A stretch of 64,000 bases of DNA from NCBI RefSeq assembly GCF_013282215.1, contig NZ_CP048103.1, positions 1-64,000 on the forward strand, given 5' to 3'. A model generated the notes under the pieces. That model worked only from the letters and a program-made list of their open reading frames with translations, ran no database searches and had not been told where the DNA came from. Origin of the DNA: Kroppenstedtia eburnea (GTDB lineage Bacteria; Bacillota; Bacilli; Thermoactinomycetales; DSM-45169). Of the stretch, positions 49,660 to 59,182 are shown piece by piece (the stretch's first letter is position 1; every line of letters starts with the position of its first letter). Both the position numbers and the translations under genes were made by a program.

Positions 49660-51617
49660 GAAAAGGATGGCTCCTCCTTCTTTTTTTGTTGGTGTTCCTT
49701 CCCCAGCCAGCATTTGCAGAGAGCGCATTAGATAATATGTTGCCCAGTCACTCTCCTGCCAACGATCCGGAAAATGAACTGTACGAGCAATTTGACATTG
49801 AAGCCTATCACTTTGACGGTTATTACCCCGGCGGGGTGGGGCTGATTCAAGAAACACTCAATTTTATGTTTGGTTGGGGTATGGTGATGGTGGCCCTCAC
49901 GGTGAAGATGGGGATCTATCTGTATCAATTGGGGTACAAGATCCCCGGTTTTAAAACGCTGGCGAGAGCCGTTTCTGATTTGGTGGAGCAGTTGGGAGGC
50001 ACCTTTTTCGATGCGCTCCTCCATGCCGGATTCACCATCATGGGGGTTTATATCCTCTTCGAATTGGTACGGCGCCGGTATGCCGACTCGATGAAGGAAG
50101 TGGGGAAGAGCCTGCTTCTGCTGTCCCTGGCCTCACTGTTGTTCAACAATATGTACACGGTGTTCACCCAGGTGGATGATTTCAGTTCCAAGGCCGGGGA
50201 TGAGATTGTTTTGGGGATGAACTCTGTAAATAAAAAAGAAGGTGAAGAAGGAGAGGAAGTCTCTACTGAACCGGGGAAAGAAGCCATGGTGGAGACGAGC
50301 AATCAGATCTGGAGGAACTTTGTAATCATCCCCTGGCAACTGGGGGAGTTTGGGGAGACCATGAAAGATCCCAACGCGAAGATCAGTCTCAAATCAAAGG
50401 ACCCGATTGCCCGTCAGACATATAAGATGCTACATGAAAAGAGTCCCAAAACGCGTGAAAAATATACTAAAGCGTTAGTAAAAGGGGATTCCAATGCGAT
50501 TGTAGACTTCGTAAAAGATATCCCCCTTGTTGGCGGGAAAGTGGAAGAGCTTGAGAAACACTTTAAGAATGTGTTTGGGACGAAAAAGAAGAAAGACGCT
50601 CCCGTCTACTCTTCTATGACCGGCTGGGGTGGGTTGATGTCCCGGGGGACGATCACTTTCTTTGCGTTCATCGGCGTAGTGATCTTCATTCCTTTGTTGC
50701 TGGTACTCTCACTCTTTGTAGCGGGATACAGCATCGGCTTTCTCTTGTTGGGAGGACTGGCGGCGTTTATCTTCCTGTATGCTCTTTGGCCCAAAGGGGG
50801 CATCTGGTCCATTGTAAACTGGTTCCAACAATGGCTTGGGGCCGGGTTATACAAAATCGTGGCTGTCTTTTTGCTGTCGTTGTACCTGCTTTTGTCCACA
50901 AAGCTGTACACGATTTTTCGGGGATGGGGCTGGTTTGGAAGTGTTGTGATCCAGATCGCCCTGTTGATCTTGATCATTGTGAAACACAAAAAGGTCTTCC
51001 AGATCTTGAAACGCCCGATGACCCAGGCCCGAAACTTCACTCAAAATCTAAACAGGCAGACACCCAAGGAGATTCAAAACCGGGCAGAGAGGTGGGCAAG
51101 AGAGAAAGCGAAGGCGGCGGAAGAGCTGGCGATGAAGGGTGCCGGGGTCGGGATTCGATCTGGAAAGGCAATGTACCAGGGCGGAAAAGCCTACCTTCAG
51201 AGCTACCTGATGGGCTCTTCCGGGTCAAAGCAACGGCCTCCCCGCTATGCTGAGCCCACGCGAAATAAAAATACAAACTGGCAGGAAACCCCCGATGGTT
51301 TGTACCGAAGGGGCGGCGCTCCGCAAGGTTCCGCACCGCGCGGGATGATCGGAGGAACAACGAATCGGGCGATTCCCGCAACCACGGCAGCTACCCGGCG
51401 ACAGACGGCCCTGCCCGTCAGTAGCCCGGCTCCGATGACCGGAAACGGGATCACTTATGTACCAACCCATGGGTCGATCCAAAACGGCCGGATTGTGAAT
51501 GGTCAGAAGTATGAGCGAGTGAAGGCGGTTATGAAGGATGAACGAACCAAGGCCGCGGCGAAGGCGGTTGGGAAAGTTGCTGTCCGGGCCGGGATCAAGG
51601 TGGTGACAAAAATATGA
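49656..51617 (+). CDS. VirB6/TrbL-like polytopic membrane protein
   Basis: 653-aa protein: signal peptide (GWLLLLFLLVFLPQPAFAES), two membrane helices, a soluble loop, five further helices (about residues 320-450), and a long basic, low-complexity cytoplasmic tail. Corresponds to TcpH/Tn916 Orf15 (VirB6-like) channel proteins. Confidence 0.85.
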   Translation: MRKGWLLLLFLLVFLPQPAFAESALDNMLPSHSPANDPENELYEQFDIEAYHFDGYYPGGVGLIQETLNFMFGWGMVMVALTVKMGIYLYQLGYKIPGFKTLARAVSDLVEQLGGTFFDALLHAGFTIMGVYILFELVRRRYADSMKEVGKSLLLLSLASLLFNNMYTVFTQVDDFSSKAGDEIVLGMNSVNKKEGEEGEEVSTEPGKEAMVETSNQIWRNFVIIPWQLGEFGETMKDPNAKISLKSKDPIARQTYKMLHEKSPKTREKYTKALVKGDSNAIVDFVKDIPLVGGKVEELEKHFKNVFGTKKKKDAPVYSSMTGWGGLMSRGTITFFAFIGVVIFIPLLLVLSLFVAGYSIGFLLLGGLAAFIFLYALWPKGGIWSIVNWFQQWLGAGLYKIVAVFLLSLYLLLSTKLYTIFRGWGWFGSVVIQIALLILIIVKHKKVFQILKRPMTQARNFTQNLNRQTPKEIQNRAERWAREKAKAAEELAMKGAGVGIRSGKAMYQGGKAYLQSYLMGSSGSKQRPPRYAEPTRNKNTNWQETPDGLYRRGGAPQGSAPRGMIGGTTNRAIPATTAATRRQTALPVSSPAPMTGNGITYVPTHGSIQNGRIVNGQKYERVKAVMKDERTKAAAKAVGKVAVRAGIKVVTKI

Positions 51618-52231
51618 GTCGACGAGGATCCGCTTCTCGGAAAGTTTTGTTTCTGGGGGCGGCTTTCGTTTGGTTGTGTATCTCGGTCGTGATGTTTTGG
51701 GGCAGTGGAGAGGAAGAAGCGGAGCCGAAACCTCCTTCCACCAAAGAAAAAGCGGCGTTGCCGGAAGAGCCCAATCAGGAGCCTTTTGAGGCGGAAGGAA
51801 CGGATGCAGTGGTGAAAGAGGATGAAGCCGAACAAGCTCGCGAGGAAACGAAACAGGTGGCGGCCCGGTTTATCCGGGCTTATTTATCGTTTGATGCCAA
51901 GGATCCGGAGAAGAAGCTAAAAGAAGTGAGGCCGTACCTCTCCTCCACAATGGCTGAAGGGTGGGAAGGGCTGGATTATCCAGATGGGATCAAAAAGGCC
52001 AAAGTGTTGAAGGTGGAAACGGCAGCGGGAGCGGAAGACGTCGGGGATTGGGTTTGGACGGTGAAAGCCCAGACGGAAACCACTTTTGACCGCGGCGGAG
52101 CGGAGAAAGCCTGGTCCATGTATGAGGTGGTTGTAGGGATAGAGGACGACAAGTGGGTGGTGGAGGAGGTGAATCCAGGTGGCGATGCCGGAGCCGAACC
52201 CCTCCAAATCGGAGGAATCGAAGAAGAGTAA
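51614..52231 (+). CDS. Second VirB8/NTF2-like membrane protein
   Basis: 205-aa: N-terminal membrane helix (VLFLGAAFVWLCISVVMFWG), an acidic linker, and an NTF2-like extracellular domain (VAARFIRAYLSFDAKDPEKKLKEVRPYLS). Similar in layout to TcpC. Overlaps both neighbours, so tightly coupled. Confidence 0.7.
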   Translation: MSRRGSASRKVLFLGAAFVWLCISVVMFWGSGEEEAEPKPPSTKEKAALPEEPNQEPFEAEGTDAVVKEDEAEQAREETKQVAARFIRAYLSFDAKDPEKKLKEVRPYLSSTMAEGWEGLDYPDGIKKAKVLKVETAAGAEDVGDWVWTVKAQTETTFDRGGAEKAWSMYEVVVGIEDDKWVVEEVNPGGDAGAEPLQIGGIEEE

Positions 52232-53246
52232 ATGGAAAACGATCATCCCTGTCATCGGCTGTGGAGCCGTGGCGGGGATGTTTTTTATCGGCTTTATGGG
52301 GCTGATTCTATTTCTGTCTATCCTTGGGGCGATTTCGGTTGAGAATGAAAACAGTAAAAAAGACAAAGAGGTTTATTGCTGGTCCGATTCAAAACGGCTT
52401 AGTCCTGAAAGGTTAAATAAAAAATTGAAAAACAAGGGGGTCTTCAAGGGGAAAGGTGAAGTCTTTATAGATGCTGGGGAACGGCATGGCGTTGATCCCA
52501 TTTTGGTCGCGGCAATCGCCATGCATGAGACCGGAAACGGAACCTCCAAAGCGGTTCGGGAGAAAAACAACCCTGGTGGACTCATGAAACCGGGCGGTGG
52601 TGGGTTAATGGTCTTTTCCTCGCTGAATGAGGGGATTGACCGGATGACAAGCAACCTGTACCGGTTATACATCAAGCATGGTCTGACAACACCGGAGAAG
52701 ATCGGCCCCAAATATGCACCCGTTGGTGCAGATAACGATCCATTAGGGTTAAACAAGCATTGGATCACTGGAATTAAAGGCTATATGAAGCAATTGGGGG
52801 GAGCCTCATACAAGTGTGGAGAGGCGGGGAAATCCGGGAAAGCGAAAGGCTCCCCTCACACGGCATATCCATATCGGAATGCAAGCGTCACCGGTGTGGA
52901 CGCATGGAAGTTCTACAACCGGCAGTGTACCTCCTTTGTAGCGTGGCGCTTGAACGACGCCGGGATTCCCTTCCACAATCATATGAAGAGCGGACGGTTT
53001 GGAAACGCCACCAACTGGGATGTGAATGCCAGGCAGATTGGTATCAAGGTGAACAAGACACCGGCTCCGGGGGCCGTGGCCCAGTGGAAGGCCGGGAACC
53101 ACGCCAGCCAATTCGGTCATGTGGCTTATGTGACCGAGGTCAAAGGGGATAAGGTCAAGATCGAAGAGTACAACTACAAGCCGTATAGCTTCTCCCGGCG
53201 TACCGTTCCGGCCAGTCAGCCGAGTTACTATCTTCATTTCAAATAG
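52179..53246 (+). CDS. CwlT-like two-domain cell-wall hydrolase
   Basis: 355-aa: membrane helix (GCGAVAGMFFIGFMGLILFLS), a muramidase/glucosaminidase-like domain (DAGERHGVDPILVAAIAMHETGNGTS...NNPGGLM), and a C-terminal CHAP amidase/endopeptidase with Cys in NRQCTSFVAWRL and His in FGHVAYVTEV. Such enzymes (CwlT of ICEBs1, Tn916 Orf14) open the wall for the mating channel. Start GTG 52179 or ATG 52185, both behind GGAGGAGGTGA. Confidence 0.92.
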   Translation: MAMPEPNPSKSEESKKSKWKTIIPVIGCGAVAGMFFIGFMGLILFLSILGAISVENENSKKDKEVYCWSDSKRLSPERLNKKLKNKGVFKGKGEVFIDAGERHGVDPILVAAIAMHETGNGTSKAVREKNNPGGLMKPGGGGLMVFSSLNEGIDRMTSNLYRLYIKHGLTTPEKIGPKYAPVGADNDPLGLNKHWITGIKGYMKQLGGASYKCGEAGKSGKAKGSPHTAYPYRNASVTGVDAWKFYNRQCTSFVAWRLNDAGIPFHNHMKSGRFGNATNWDVNARQIGIKVNKTPAPGAVAQWKAGNHASQFGHVAYVTEVKGDKVKIEEYNYKPYSFSRRTVPASQPSYYLHFK

Positions 53247-53257
53247 GAGTGGTATAG

Positions 53258-53917
53258 ATGGATGGATGGGTGCTTATTGTTTTTGGTTTGTTGGTGATCC
53301 ACTTTCCGGTATCTCAAGTGATGAAGAGTTGGAAACACGCCTCCAAAATTTTACCTTGGTTGGCCGTTGGGATGTCGGGGATGGGCTTTTTTCTTTGTTG
53401 GATGGGGTTGACGGAAGTCATGGAGCTTGAGGTTCCGCTTTCCTTTTTCAAGTCCGTTGCACCACACCTCATCAGTCTCCTCCTGTTGACTGTGGGCATT
53501 GGATGGATCCTTAAAGGAGCCAGGGAGGGGGCCATCTGGGTGCTCACCTCTGGGTGCATTGCCTTGTTTGGAGGCTTGTTTTTGGGGTTGTGGGCGGCGG
53601 AGATGATCCCAGCAACAGTTCTCCCAAACACAAAAGGACTGGAAGAATCGCTGTTTTTAAGTGTAGCGATCTTCGCATTTAGCATGGGATTACGGCTGGT
53701 AGTGAGTGCGGCCGTCGGATTGATGAAAAAAGATCGCAGCTTTCCACTTTGGATCATGGCAGGGTTATACACAGCGGTCGGTTTCTTTTTCATGGTGGAT
53801 ATATGGCCACCTGCGGAAAAAGCCATCTGGACGATCCTATCGGTGATGGTGCTGGCCGGTGCGTGGAAGGCTGGCTGGTGGGGGTATCAGATGTATAAAA
53901 AGGAGTACAAAGCCTGA
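53258..53917 (+). CDS. Polytopic membrane protein
   Basis: 219-aa with about seven membrane helices and no charged domain. No family recognised; in the middle of the conjugation operon it may be a channel or immunity (entry-exclusion) part. A T-rich tail without a clear hairpin follows. Confidence 0.6.
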   Translation: MDGWVLIVFGLLVIHFPVSQVMKSWKHASKILPWLAVGMSGMGFFLCWMGLTEVMELEVPLSFFKSVAPHLISLLLLTVGIGWILKGAREGAIWVLTSGCIALFGGLFLGLWAAEMIPATVLPNTKGLEESLFLSVAIFAFSMGLRLVVSAAVGLMKKDRSFPLWIMAGLYTAVGFFFMVDIWPPAEKAIWTILSVMVLAGAWKAGWWGYQMYKKEYKA

Positions 53918-53950
53918 ATGGGCTTTTTTTAATTTTGAGGAGGCGATCAG

Positions 53951-56449
53951 GTGGGAAAATGGCTAGCGAAACAAGAGGAGATGACGATCCTGGGCTGGAT
54001 CGCGTTGATTGGATTCCTGGGTTACTTTGCATGGGATAAGTACCTGAAGCCCTGGGTGGACCAGACTTTTTTTGATCGGGGCTTCTTTCAGTGGCCCTCC
54101 CTATCGAAGCTGGGGATTCCATTCGATTGGGTGCCGGATTGGTTTCCAGATGCTACAACCGTCGGGATCCTGTTGCTTCTGTTGTTGATCGGTTATGTCA
54201 GTCTGAAAGGATACCAGATTCATCAAACTCAGTTCGGAAAGGCCATCCGGATCACACCACGGGAAGGAATGAAGGTGGATGAGAAGCAGGTGGCCGAATT
54301 GGCTACCAAGATGAATACTGTCCGGCGGCGGTTGGGTGGTCGTGTCCAAAAGGGAAGGGTCTGGCTCCGGTGGGTGATTCATCGGGACACCAAACAGGGG
54401 AAGATTCATGTTTGGCTGGTCACCCCGATGGATCAAATCGCCCGGGTGAGGGGGCTGTTGGAAAACGCCTACCCCGATGCGGAATTGCATATCGAGAACA
54501 CCGTTCCCCTTCCCAAAGGAAAAAAGGGAGAAGGGGGTCATCTCAAATTAGTTCGCAATAAAGGGGAAGAAAGCGCCTTTGGGATTCAAGAATCCACCAA
54601 CCAAATGGGAGGTATCCTCTGGGCGATGAACCAGGGTTCTTGGATCGATATTCGGTTCAGCCCGGAGAATCGGAAGCGATTGACCAAGCCGGGACAACGG
54701 TTGGTCCAAAAGCTGACCCGGGGGAAAAAGGAACAGTGGACGATGCGAACTCGGGAGGACCGAAAAAAGATCGAGGCAGCAACAGATCGTTACTTAGGAC
54801 ACACAGCCTTTAGCGTCTCCATCTCCCTTTGGGATAGCAAAAACAAGACGAGCAGTCTGGCCGGACAGATCTACAGCAGTTTCCGCTTCCACAATGCACT
54901 AAAATTAAACCGGTATCTTTGGCTTGCGGCTTGGCGGAATGCAGTGTCCTGGAAATGGACGGTGCCATTGCCTTGGCGTCGATTGGTCCTAAGTGATAGT
55001 GAGTTGGCGAACTTCTTCATGTTTCCGGATCCGGAGCATCAGGTTCATGAGCGACTCGTCCGTCTGGCCCAGGGGCAGCGGCAACTTCGCAAAGATGAGT
55101 TTCACGAAGGGTACACTGTTGGAACCCAAATGCATCCTTTCCTTCCGGAGCGACCGATTAAATTTCCCGTCCGGCAATTTGTTTGGCATCCGGTGGTGGC
55201 CGGGGCCACGGGATCCGGGAAAGGGGCTTTTATCACCACTTTTGCCGAAGAGTTTTTACAAGGGTGGGCAAAGGACCCGACTCACCACGCCGGATGGACC
55301 TTTGTGGACCCTCACCGGTCCACCATTTTGAAGGTGATCACCTTGCTGATGAAGATGGAGAAGGAAGGATGCCCCATCGATTGGAACCGGGTTCATTATT
55401 TTTATTTGGGGCCGAATGATCATCCGGCGGGGCTGAATCTACTGTATAAGCGGGATGGCGATGATATAGATCAGTTGACGGAACAGGCGGCAGAACTGAT
55501 CAAAACTGCATACCCGGGAGAACTTTCCCGAACCAGTGTATTGATCGAAAACGGAATTGCCACCCTTCTTTCTGACAACCGGACCCGGACCATTGCCGAG
55601 TTGCCCCGGTTATTCCAGGATAAAGCATTCCGGAACGGTATTTTGGATCGGGTGAAGAATCCAGCGGTACGGGATTTCTGGGCCAACGAAGACCGGAAAC
55701 AAAGCCAGCAAAAGCAGAAGAAAGACACCAATATTGATGCCTTGCTGACTCGATTAAACCCCTTCTTCCGAAATATGGCGATGCAGCGGATGTTTGGGCA
55801 GTCCAAAAACATCTTGGATGCCCGTTGCTTTTTTGAAGAGGGACACATTGTTTTGGTCGATATGAACGGCGTGTCCCCAGCCACTTTTCAATTGGCGGGG
55901 GGCATGATTACCAACCGGTATCACAATGAGGCCGTCCGTCGGGTATCCGGGCGGCCTCACTATTTGTGGATTGACGAAGCTCCCCTGTTGAAGAAGGTGC
56001 CTACCTTTACCGAGATCGTGCAGGAGGATCGAAAACGGGGGTTGGGTTTGGCCATGTTCACCCAGGATGTCGATAAGTTGGATAAGGATTTGACGGAATC
56101 ACTAAAGGTGAACTCCGGGATTGTCGTTTCCCTCAACCCGGGATCAGCCGGTGCAAGGAAGGCGGCGGAGTTACTGGGGGGGAGTTTTACCCCGGAATAT
56201 TTGAGCGATCTGAAGACCCTGGAAGCGGCGGCATGGGTGCGATCAGTGGGGACCGTGACCATGAAGCTGAAGCCACCGGTCTACTATCTGCACGGAAAGG
56301 CCACGGCGGAGGATTCGCCGGAGGAGAACGAAGCGAAGGAGATCGCACTGGAAAAGGCGATGGAACTGCAGAAGCGATTGGGGGAAGGGACACCCGTGAA
56401 GAAGGTGGATGAGGAGATTTTGACAAGGTACCAGCAGGTCGGCGGATGA
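53951..56449 (+). CDS. VirD4/TraG-like coupling ATPase
   Basis: 832-aa: two N-terminal membrane helices (about residues 12-32 and 74-92), a soluble region, then the ATPase domain with Walker A VAGATGSGKGAF (about 415) and Walker B PHYLWIDEAPLLKK, plus FTQDVDKLDKDL. These proteins bring the relaxase-DNA complex to the channel. GTG start behind GAGGAGG. The next gene is a candidate relaxase partner. Confidence 0.88.
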   Translation: MGKWLAKQEEMTILGWIALIGFLGYFAWDKYLKPWVDQTFFDRGFFQWPSLSKLGIPFDWVPDWFPDATTVGILLLLLLIGYVSLKGYQIHQTQFGKAIRITPREGMKVDEKQVAELATKMNTVRRRLGGRVQKGRVWLRWVIHRDTKQGKIHVWLVTPMDQIARVRGLLENAYPDAELHIENTVPLPKGKKGEGGHLKLVRNKGEESAFGIQESTNQMGGILWAMNQGSWIDIRFSPENRKRLTKPGQRLVQKLTRGKKEQWTMRTREDRKKIEAATDRYLGHTAFSVSISLWDSKNKTSSLAGQIYSSFRFHNALKLNRYLWLAAWRNAVSWKWTVPLPWRRLVLSDSELANFFMFPDPEHQVHERLVRLAQGQRQLRKDEFHEGYTVGTQMHPFLPERPIKFPVRQFVWHPVVAGATGSGKGAFITTFAEEFLQGWAKDPTHHAGWTFVDPHRSTILKVITLLMKMEKEGCPIDWNRVHYFYLGPNDHPAGLNLLYKRDGDDIDQLTEQAAELIKTAYPGELSRTSVLIENGIATLLSDNRTRTIAELPRLFQDKAFRNGILDRVKNPAVRDFWANEDRKQSQQKQKKDTNIDALLTRLNPFFRNMAMQRMFGQSKNILDARCFFEEGHIVLVDMNGVSPATFQLAGGMITNRYHNEAVRRVSGRPHYLWIDEAPLLKKVPTFTEIVQEDRKRGLGLAMFTQDVDKLDKDLTESLKVNSGIVVSLNPGSAGARKAAELLGGSFTPEYLSDLKTLEAAAWVRSVGTVTMKLKPPVYYLHGKATAEDSPEENEAKEIALEKAMELQKRLGEGTPVKKVDEEILTRYQQVGG

Positions 56450-56464
56450 CCTCCAGGGAGGGGG

Positions 56465-56617
56465 TTTATCTCCTATAGGAGATAAAAGTCCGGAGCGGAA
56501 GCGCGATGGATCGGGAGATTTGAGCGATGGAGAGAGGACATTGAGCGGACGAGGAGCGAGCATAGAGCGGACGAGGAGCGGACATTGAGCCGGGGAGAAC
56601 AGAGGGGTTTTCCCCGG
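56465..56617. repeat. Palindrome and repeat cluster (candidate oriT or origin)
   Basis: A perfect 22-bp palindrome (TTTATCTCCTA/TAGGAGATAAA, 56465-56486); the 16-bp direct repeat GAGCGGACGAGGAGCG at 56543-56558 and 56565-56580; GGACATTGAGC at 56536-56546 and 56580-56590; and the hairpin CCGGGGA/TCCCCGG (about 56590-56618). All lie between the coupling-protein gene and the replication-relaxation gene. Confidence 0.75.
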
Positions 56618-56638
56618 CGAAAAAGGAGGCGGAAGCCG

Positions 56639-57925
56639 GTGATTTTTGACTGGCTGGATGAACAGAAAATACCAGAATTGACCAAATCGGAGCGGTTGAT
56701 GGGGGTCCTGTTTGACCTGGGGATGGCGACGGCAGATCAATTGGAAGTGATCACCGGCTGGAGTAAACGACAACTGAAGGATGCCCGGGAGGGGATCCGG
56801 TCCCGGGGGAAGAGTGGGGAGCCGAAGGCAGAGGAACAGTTGTTGCATCAGGTCGTTAAACAGGTTCGATCCATGGTGGGTGGAGAAGTTCCGGCAACAG
56901 AGAACCAACTGCAGTGGATCCGGAACGGGTTGCGTGCCTTGGCGAAAAGTGAAGTGAGGAAGGACGAATGGCTCAAATTCTATACAACTTTTCAACGGGA
57001 GGTGGTTATTTACACCCTGGGATCACAGGGGAACCGTTACGTCGCTGATTTGTTGGGGCGGACGCTGGGAAGCTATCGGGAGTTGAGTCCAGGGCAACGG
57101 CTTCATACGGTGGGGACCACGGAAATCCTGGTTCGCCTGTTGCGGGCCGGGATTCGTCCCCAGCAGTGGTTGAATACGCGGGAGACAACGGACCGGCTGA
57201 AAAGGATCCGGGAACAGTGGAACATGGAGCCGGACGGTCAGGGGAGTTGGGAAGTCAAACGGGAATACATCGGCCCCCACATTCTGCCGGATGCCAGTGT
57301 TCAAATAGAGGATCAGTGGTATTGGATCGAGTATGACCGGGGCTCGAAAACCGGTGAAAAGATCCGGGATCAGTTGGATCAATATATCCAGTTACGGGCC
57401 AAGCTGGGGAAACCGATAGACCCGGTGGTGTGGGTCACGCCGAACGTGGAGCGGACGGAGGAACTGCGGGACCGGATCTATCCGAAGGTGCTGGCGAAGT
57501 ATCCAGAAAGTTTTCCGGTTCCGACGATGTACTTTTTCACTGAGGGAGAAGAGACAGGGCTGTTTGTCAATGGAGAGGGGAAGAAGACGGCTGAGGTGGT
57601 GGCCGGGGCAAGTGGGGAAACACAGTCATCTGAAGAGATCCAGAGGATCCGAGAGGAACGGGATCAAATGGAGGAACAGGTGCAGGAGTTGCGAACGGAA
57701 CTGGAACGGAAAGAAAGCCGGATCGAATATTTGACCCGGATGGTGGAAGAAAACCAGCGGGGGAAATCGGAGTGGGAGGACTGGACCCGGGGGTTGGTGG
57801 AGCATCTTCAGAATCAGCAGGGAGGATTTTTATCTAAGGTGACTCCAGCTCAGTCTCTTGGGGAGTATGTACAACGTCAGGGGACACCAGGAGGATTGAA
57901 ATTTAATGAAACCAGTCAGCTTTAG
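56639..57925 (+). CDS. Replication-relaxation family protein
   Basis: 428-aa protein. N-terminal winged-helix-like part (LTKSERLMGVLFDLGMATADQLEVITGWSKRQLKDARE), a central domain with DASVQIEDQWYWIEYDRGSK typical of the family, and a C-terminal coiled coil (about 355-400). Pfam's Replic_Relax family is linked to plasmid replication and DNA relaxation. No canonical relaxase exists elsewhere in the ICE, so this may nick at oriT. GTG 56639 has RBS AGGAGG; the repeat cluster lies in its leader. Confidence 0.8.
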   Translation: MIFDWLDEQKIPELTKSERLMGVLFDLGMATADQLEVITGWSKRQLKDAREGIRSRGKSGEPKAEEQLLHQVVKQVRSMVGGEVPATENQLQWIRNGLRALAKSEVRKDEWLKFYTTFQREVVIYTLGSQGNRYVADLLGRTLGSYRELSPGQRLHTVGTTEILVRLLRAGIRPQQWLNTRETTDRLKRIREQWNMEPDGQGSWEVKREYIGPHILPDASVQIEDQWYWIEYDRGSKTGEKIRDQLDQYIQLRAKLGKPIDPVVWVTPNVERTEELRDRIYPKVLAKYPESFPVPTMYFFTEGEETGLFVNGEGKKTAEVVAGASGETQSSEEIQRIREERDQMEEQVQELRTELERKESRIEYLTRMVEENQRGKSEWEDWTRGLVEHLQNQQGGFLSKVTPAQSLGEYVQRQGTPGGLKFNETSQL

Positions 57926-57965
57926 CCTGCGGGAGATAATCCTCGCAGGCTATTTATGCTGTTTG
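57923..57965 (+). terminator. Terminator after the replication-relaxation gene
   Basis: 9-bp stem TAGCCTGCG/CGCAGGCTA including the stop codon; T-rich but not pure T behind it. It isolates the following cargo. Bases 57966-58079 are AT-rich and probably hold a promoter (TAGAAT near 58030). Confidence 0.7.
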
Positions 57966-58079
57966 TTTTAAAGATCAAGAAAGGTTTTTGTTCCATATTT
58001 TTGTTAATGAGAAATACCTTCACTCTTACTAGAATGTTTAAGTAAACTACTAAAGGTGTTCTATAAGGAGTGAATCGTA

Positions 58080-58172
58080 TTGGGAATATATTGGACGGCT
58101 ACATATTCACCGAAAGACGATCGGAAGAATCTTATAACATGGTTATGCCGTTTGCAGATGGAGGTGATTTGA
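58080..58172 (+). CDS. Small ORF leading the ribozyme-array operon
   Basis: 30-aa ORF (MGIYWTATYSPKDDRKNLITW...), TTG start 7 nt behind AAGGAGTGA. It ends 4 bp before the next gene. No family recognised; may be a leader peptide. Confidence 0.45.
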   Translation: MGIYWTATYSPKDDRKNLITWLCRLQMEVI

Positions 58173-58176
58173 AAAG

Positions 58177-58779
58177 ATGGCTATGATTGAAGCAAAAGTT
58201 ACGATCAAAGGGACACGTCCGATCTTGTGGCATCGTTTCGGCCCCGAGGCGATCCCCTTGGAAAAACAAGAGCGGACGGGAGTCGCGGGAAATGATCCCG
58301 AGGAGTGGAAAAAAACCTACACCGCCACCAAGAGTGGCCAACTCTTTTTAGATAGTAGCTACATATTCGGGTGCCTCCGGAATGCAGCTAAGTACACCAA
58401 GAGCGGTCGAGGTAGTATTCAAAATAACGTGGCTGCCACTCTTCAAGTGGTGGAGGACATTGTTCTTTTGGACCGGTTCATGCCAGAAGAGTTGACCCAA
58501 GATCCGCAAGAACCGGTTTATCTGGATGTTCGTTCGGTGAAAAATCCAAACACGAAAGGGCGGAACGTCCGGTATCGAGTAGCTGCGTCTCCCGGCTGGA
58601 AAGCTACATTCCGGATCACTTGGGATCCGACAATTGTGAGTCGCCGGCAAATGGAAGCCGTAATCATTGATGCTGGCAAGCTGGTGGGGTTGGCTGATGC
58701 TCGGAGTATCGGATTTGGCCGTTTCGATATTGAATCATTTGAGGTTTTCGACGACGATGCCGAAGAAACGTCCGCCTAG
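58177..58779 (+). CDS. Hypothetical protein with RAMP-like glycine-rich loop
   Basis: 200-aa. N-terminus AKVTIKGTRPILWHRFGPEA, a middle part with SSYIFGCLRNAAKYTKSG, and a C-terminus GLADARSIGFGRFDIESFEV. The last resembles the G-rich loop of RAMP-fold RNA-binding proteins (Cas5/6/7), but this is a visual match only; related unknown proteins occur in phages. It overlaps the HNH gene by 23 bp and is followed by a hammerhead array, which supports an RNA link. RBS GGAGGTGA. Confidence 0.6.
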   Translation: MAMIEAKVTIKGTRPILWHRFGPEAIPLEKQERTGVAGNDPEEWKKTYTATKSGQLFLDSSYIFGCLRNAAKYTKSGRGSIQNNVAATLQVVEDIVLLDRFMPEELTQDPQEPVYLDVRSVKNPNTKGRNVRYRVAASPGWKATFRITWDPTIVSRRQMEAVIIDAGKLVGLADARSIGFGRFDIESFEVFDDDAEETSA

Positions 58780-59047
58780 AGAAGTCTGGATCGAGATCCG
58801 ACGGGTTGTTTGGGAGAGAGACGGAAGACAGTGTGTTCGTTGCAAAACTTCATTGACTTTGAAGGAATGCCATATTGATCACAAGATTAGTGGCAAGTTT
58901 GGAACAAACAAGTTAAGTAACTTACGAACCCTATGTCGGAGGTGCCATGTGCTTCGAATGGATATGCGTCATCGAGGGATGATTGCAAAGGCATTGGAAG
59001 ATGGCATCATCCCAGCCAACTGGCGAGATCTCGTTTGGGAGGATTAG
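58757..59047 (+). CDS. HNH endonuclease
   Basis: 96-aa nuclease with a full HNH motif: CVRCKTSLTLKECHIDHK, then NKLSNLRTLCRRCH, with two CxxC pairs for structural zinc. ATG 58757 lies within the end of the preceding gene. Its stop codon is 4-5 bases from the first ribozyme, so ribozymes and nuclease share a transcript. No intron or intein is present around it. Confidence 0.9.
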   Translation: MPKKRPPREVWIEIRRVVWERDGRQCVRCKTSLTLKECHIDHKISGKFGTNKLSNLRTLCRRCHVLRMDMRHRGMIAKALEDGIIPANWRDLVWED

Positions 59048-59111
59048 ATTCGAAACGGCCTACTCGGGCTGTCCGTCGGGGTAGCCGCCCGGCGCTGAAG
59101 AGATAGGCTAT
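59048..59111 (+). ncRNA. Hammerhead ribozyme, type II, copy 1
   Basis: CGAAAC (59051-59056); stem III 59055-59060 with 59067-59072; GUC 59071-59073 (cut expected after 59073); stem I 59074-59080 with 59088-59094 (CGUCGGG/CCCGGCG); CUGAAGA 59095-59101. Loop I GUAGCC (59081-59086) can pair with GGCUAU (59106-59111). Stem II is open and only 2-3 bp. Confidence 0.88.
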
Positions 59112-59182
59112 AGTTCTATGGTTGGGAACGGTTGCGCGGGGATGGGCCTGATCTTGGTTCGGATCAGCTGGGTATGGTGTGG

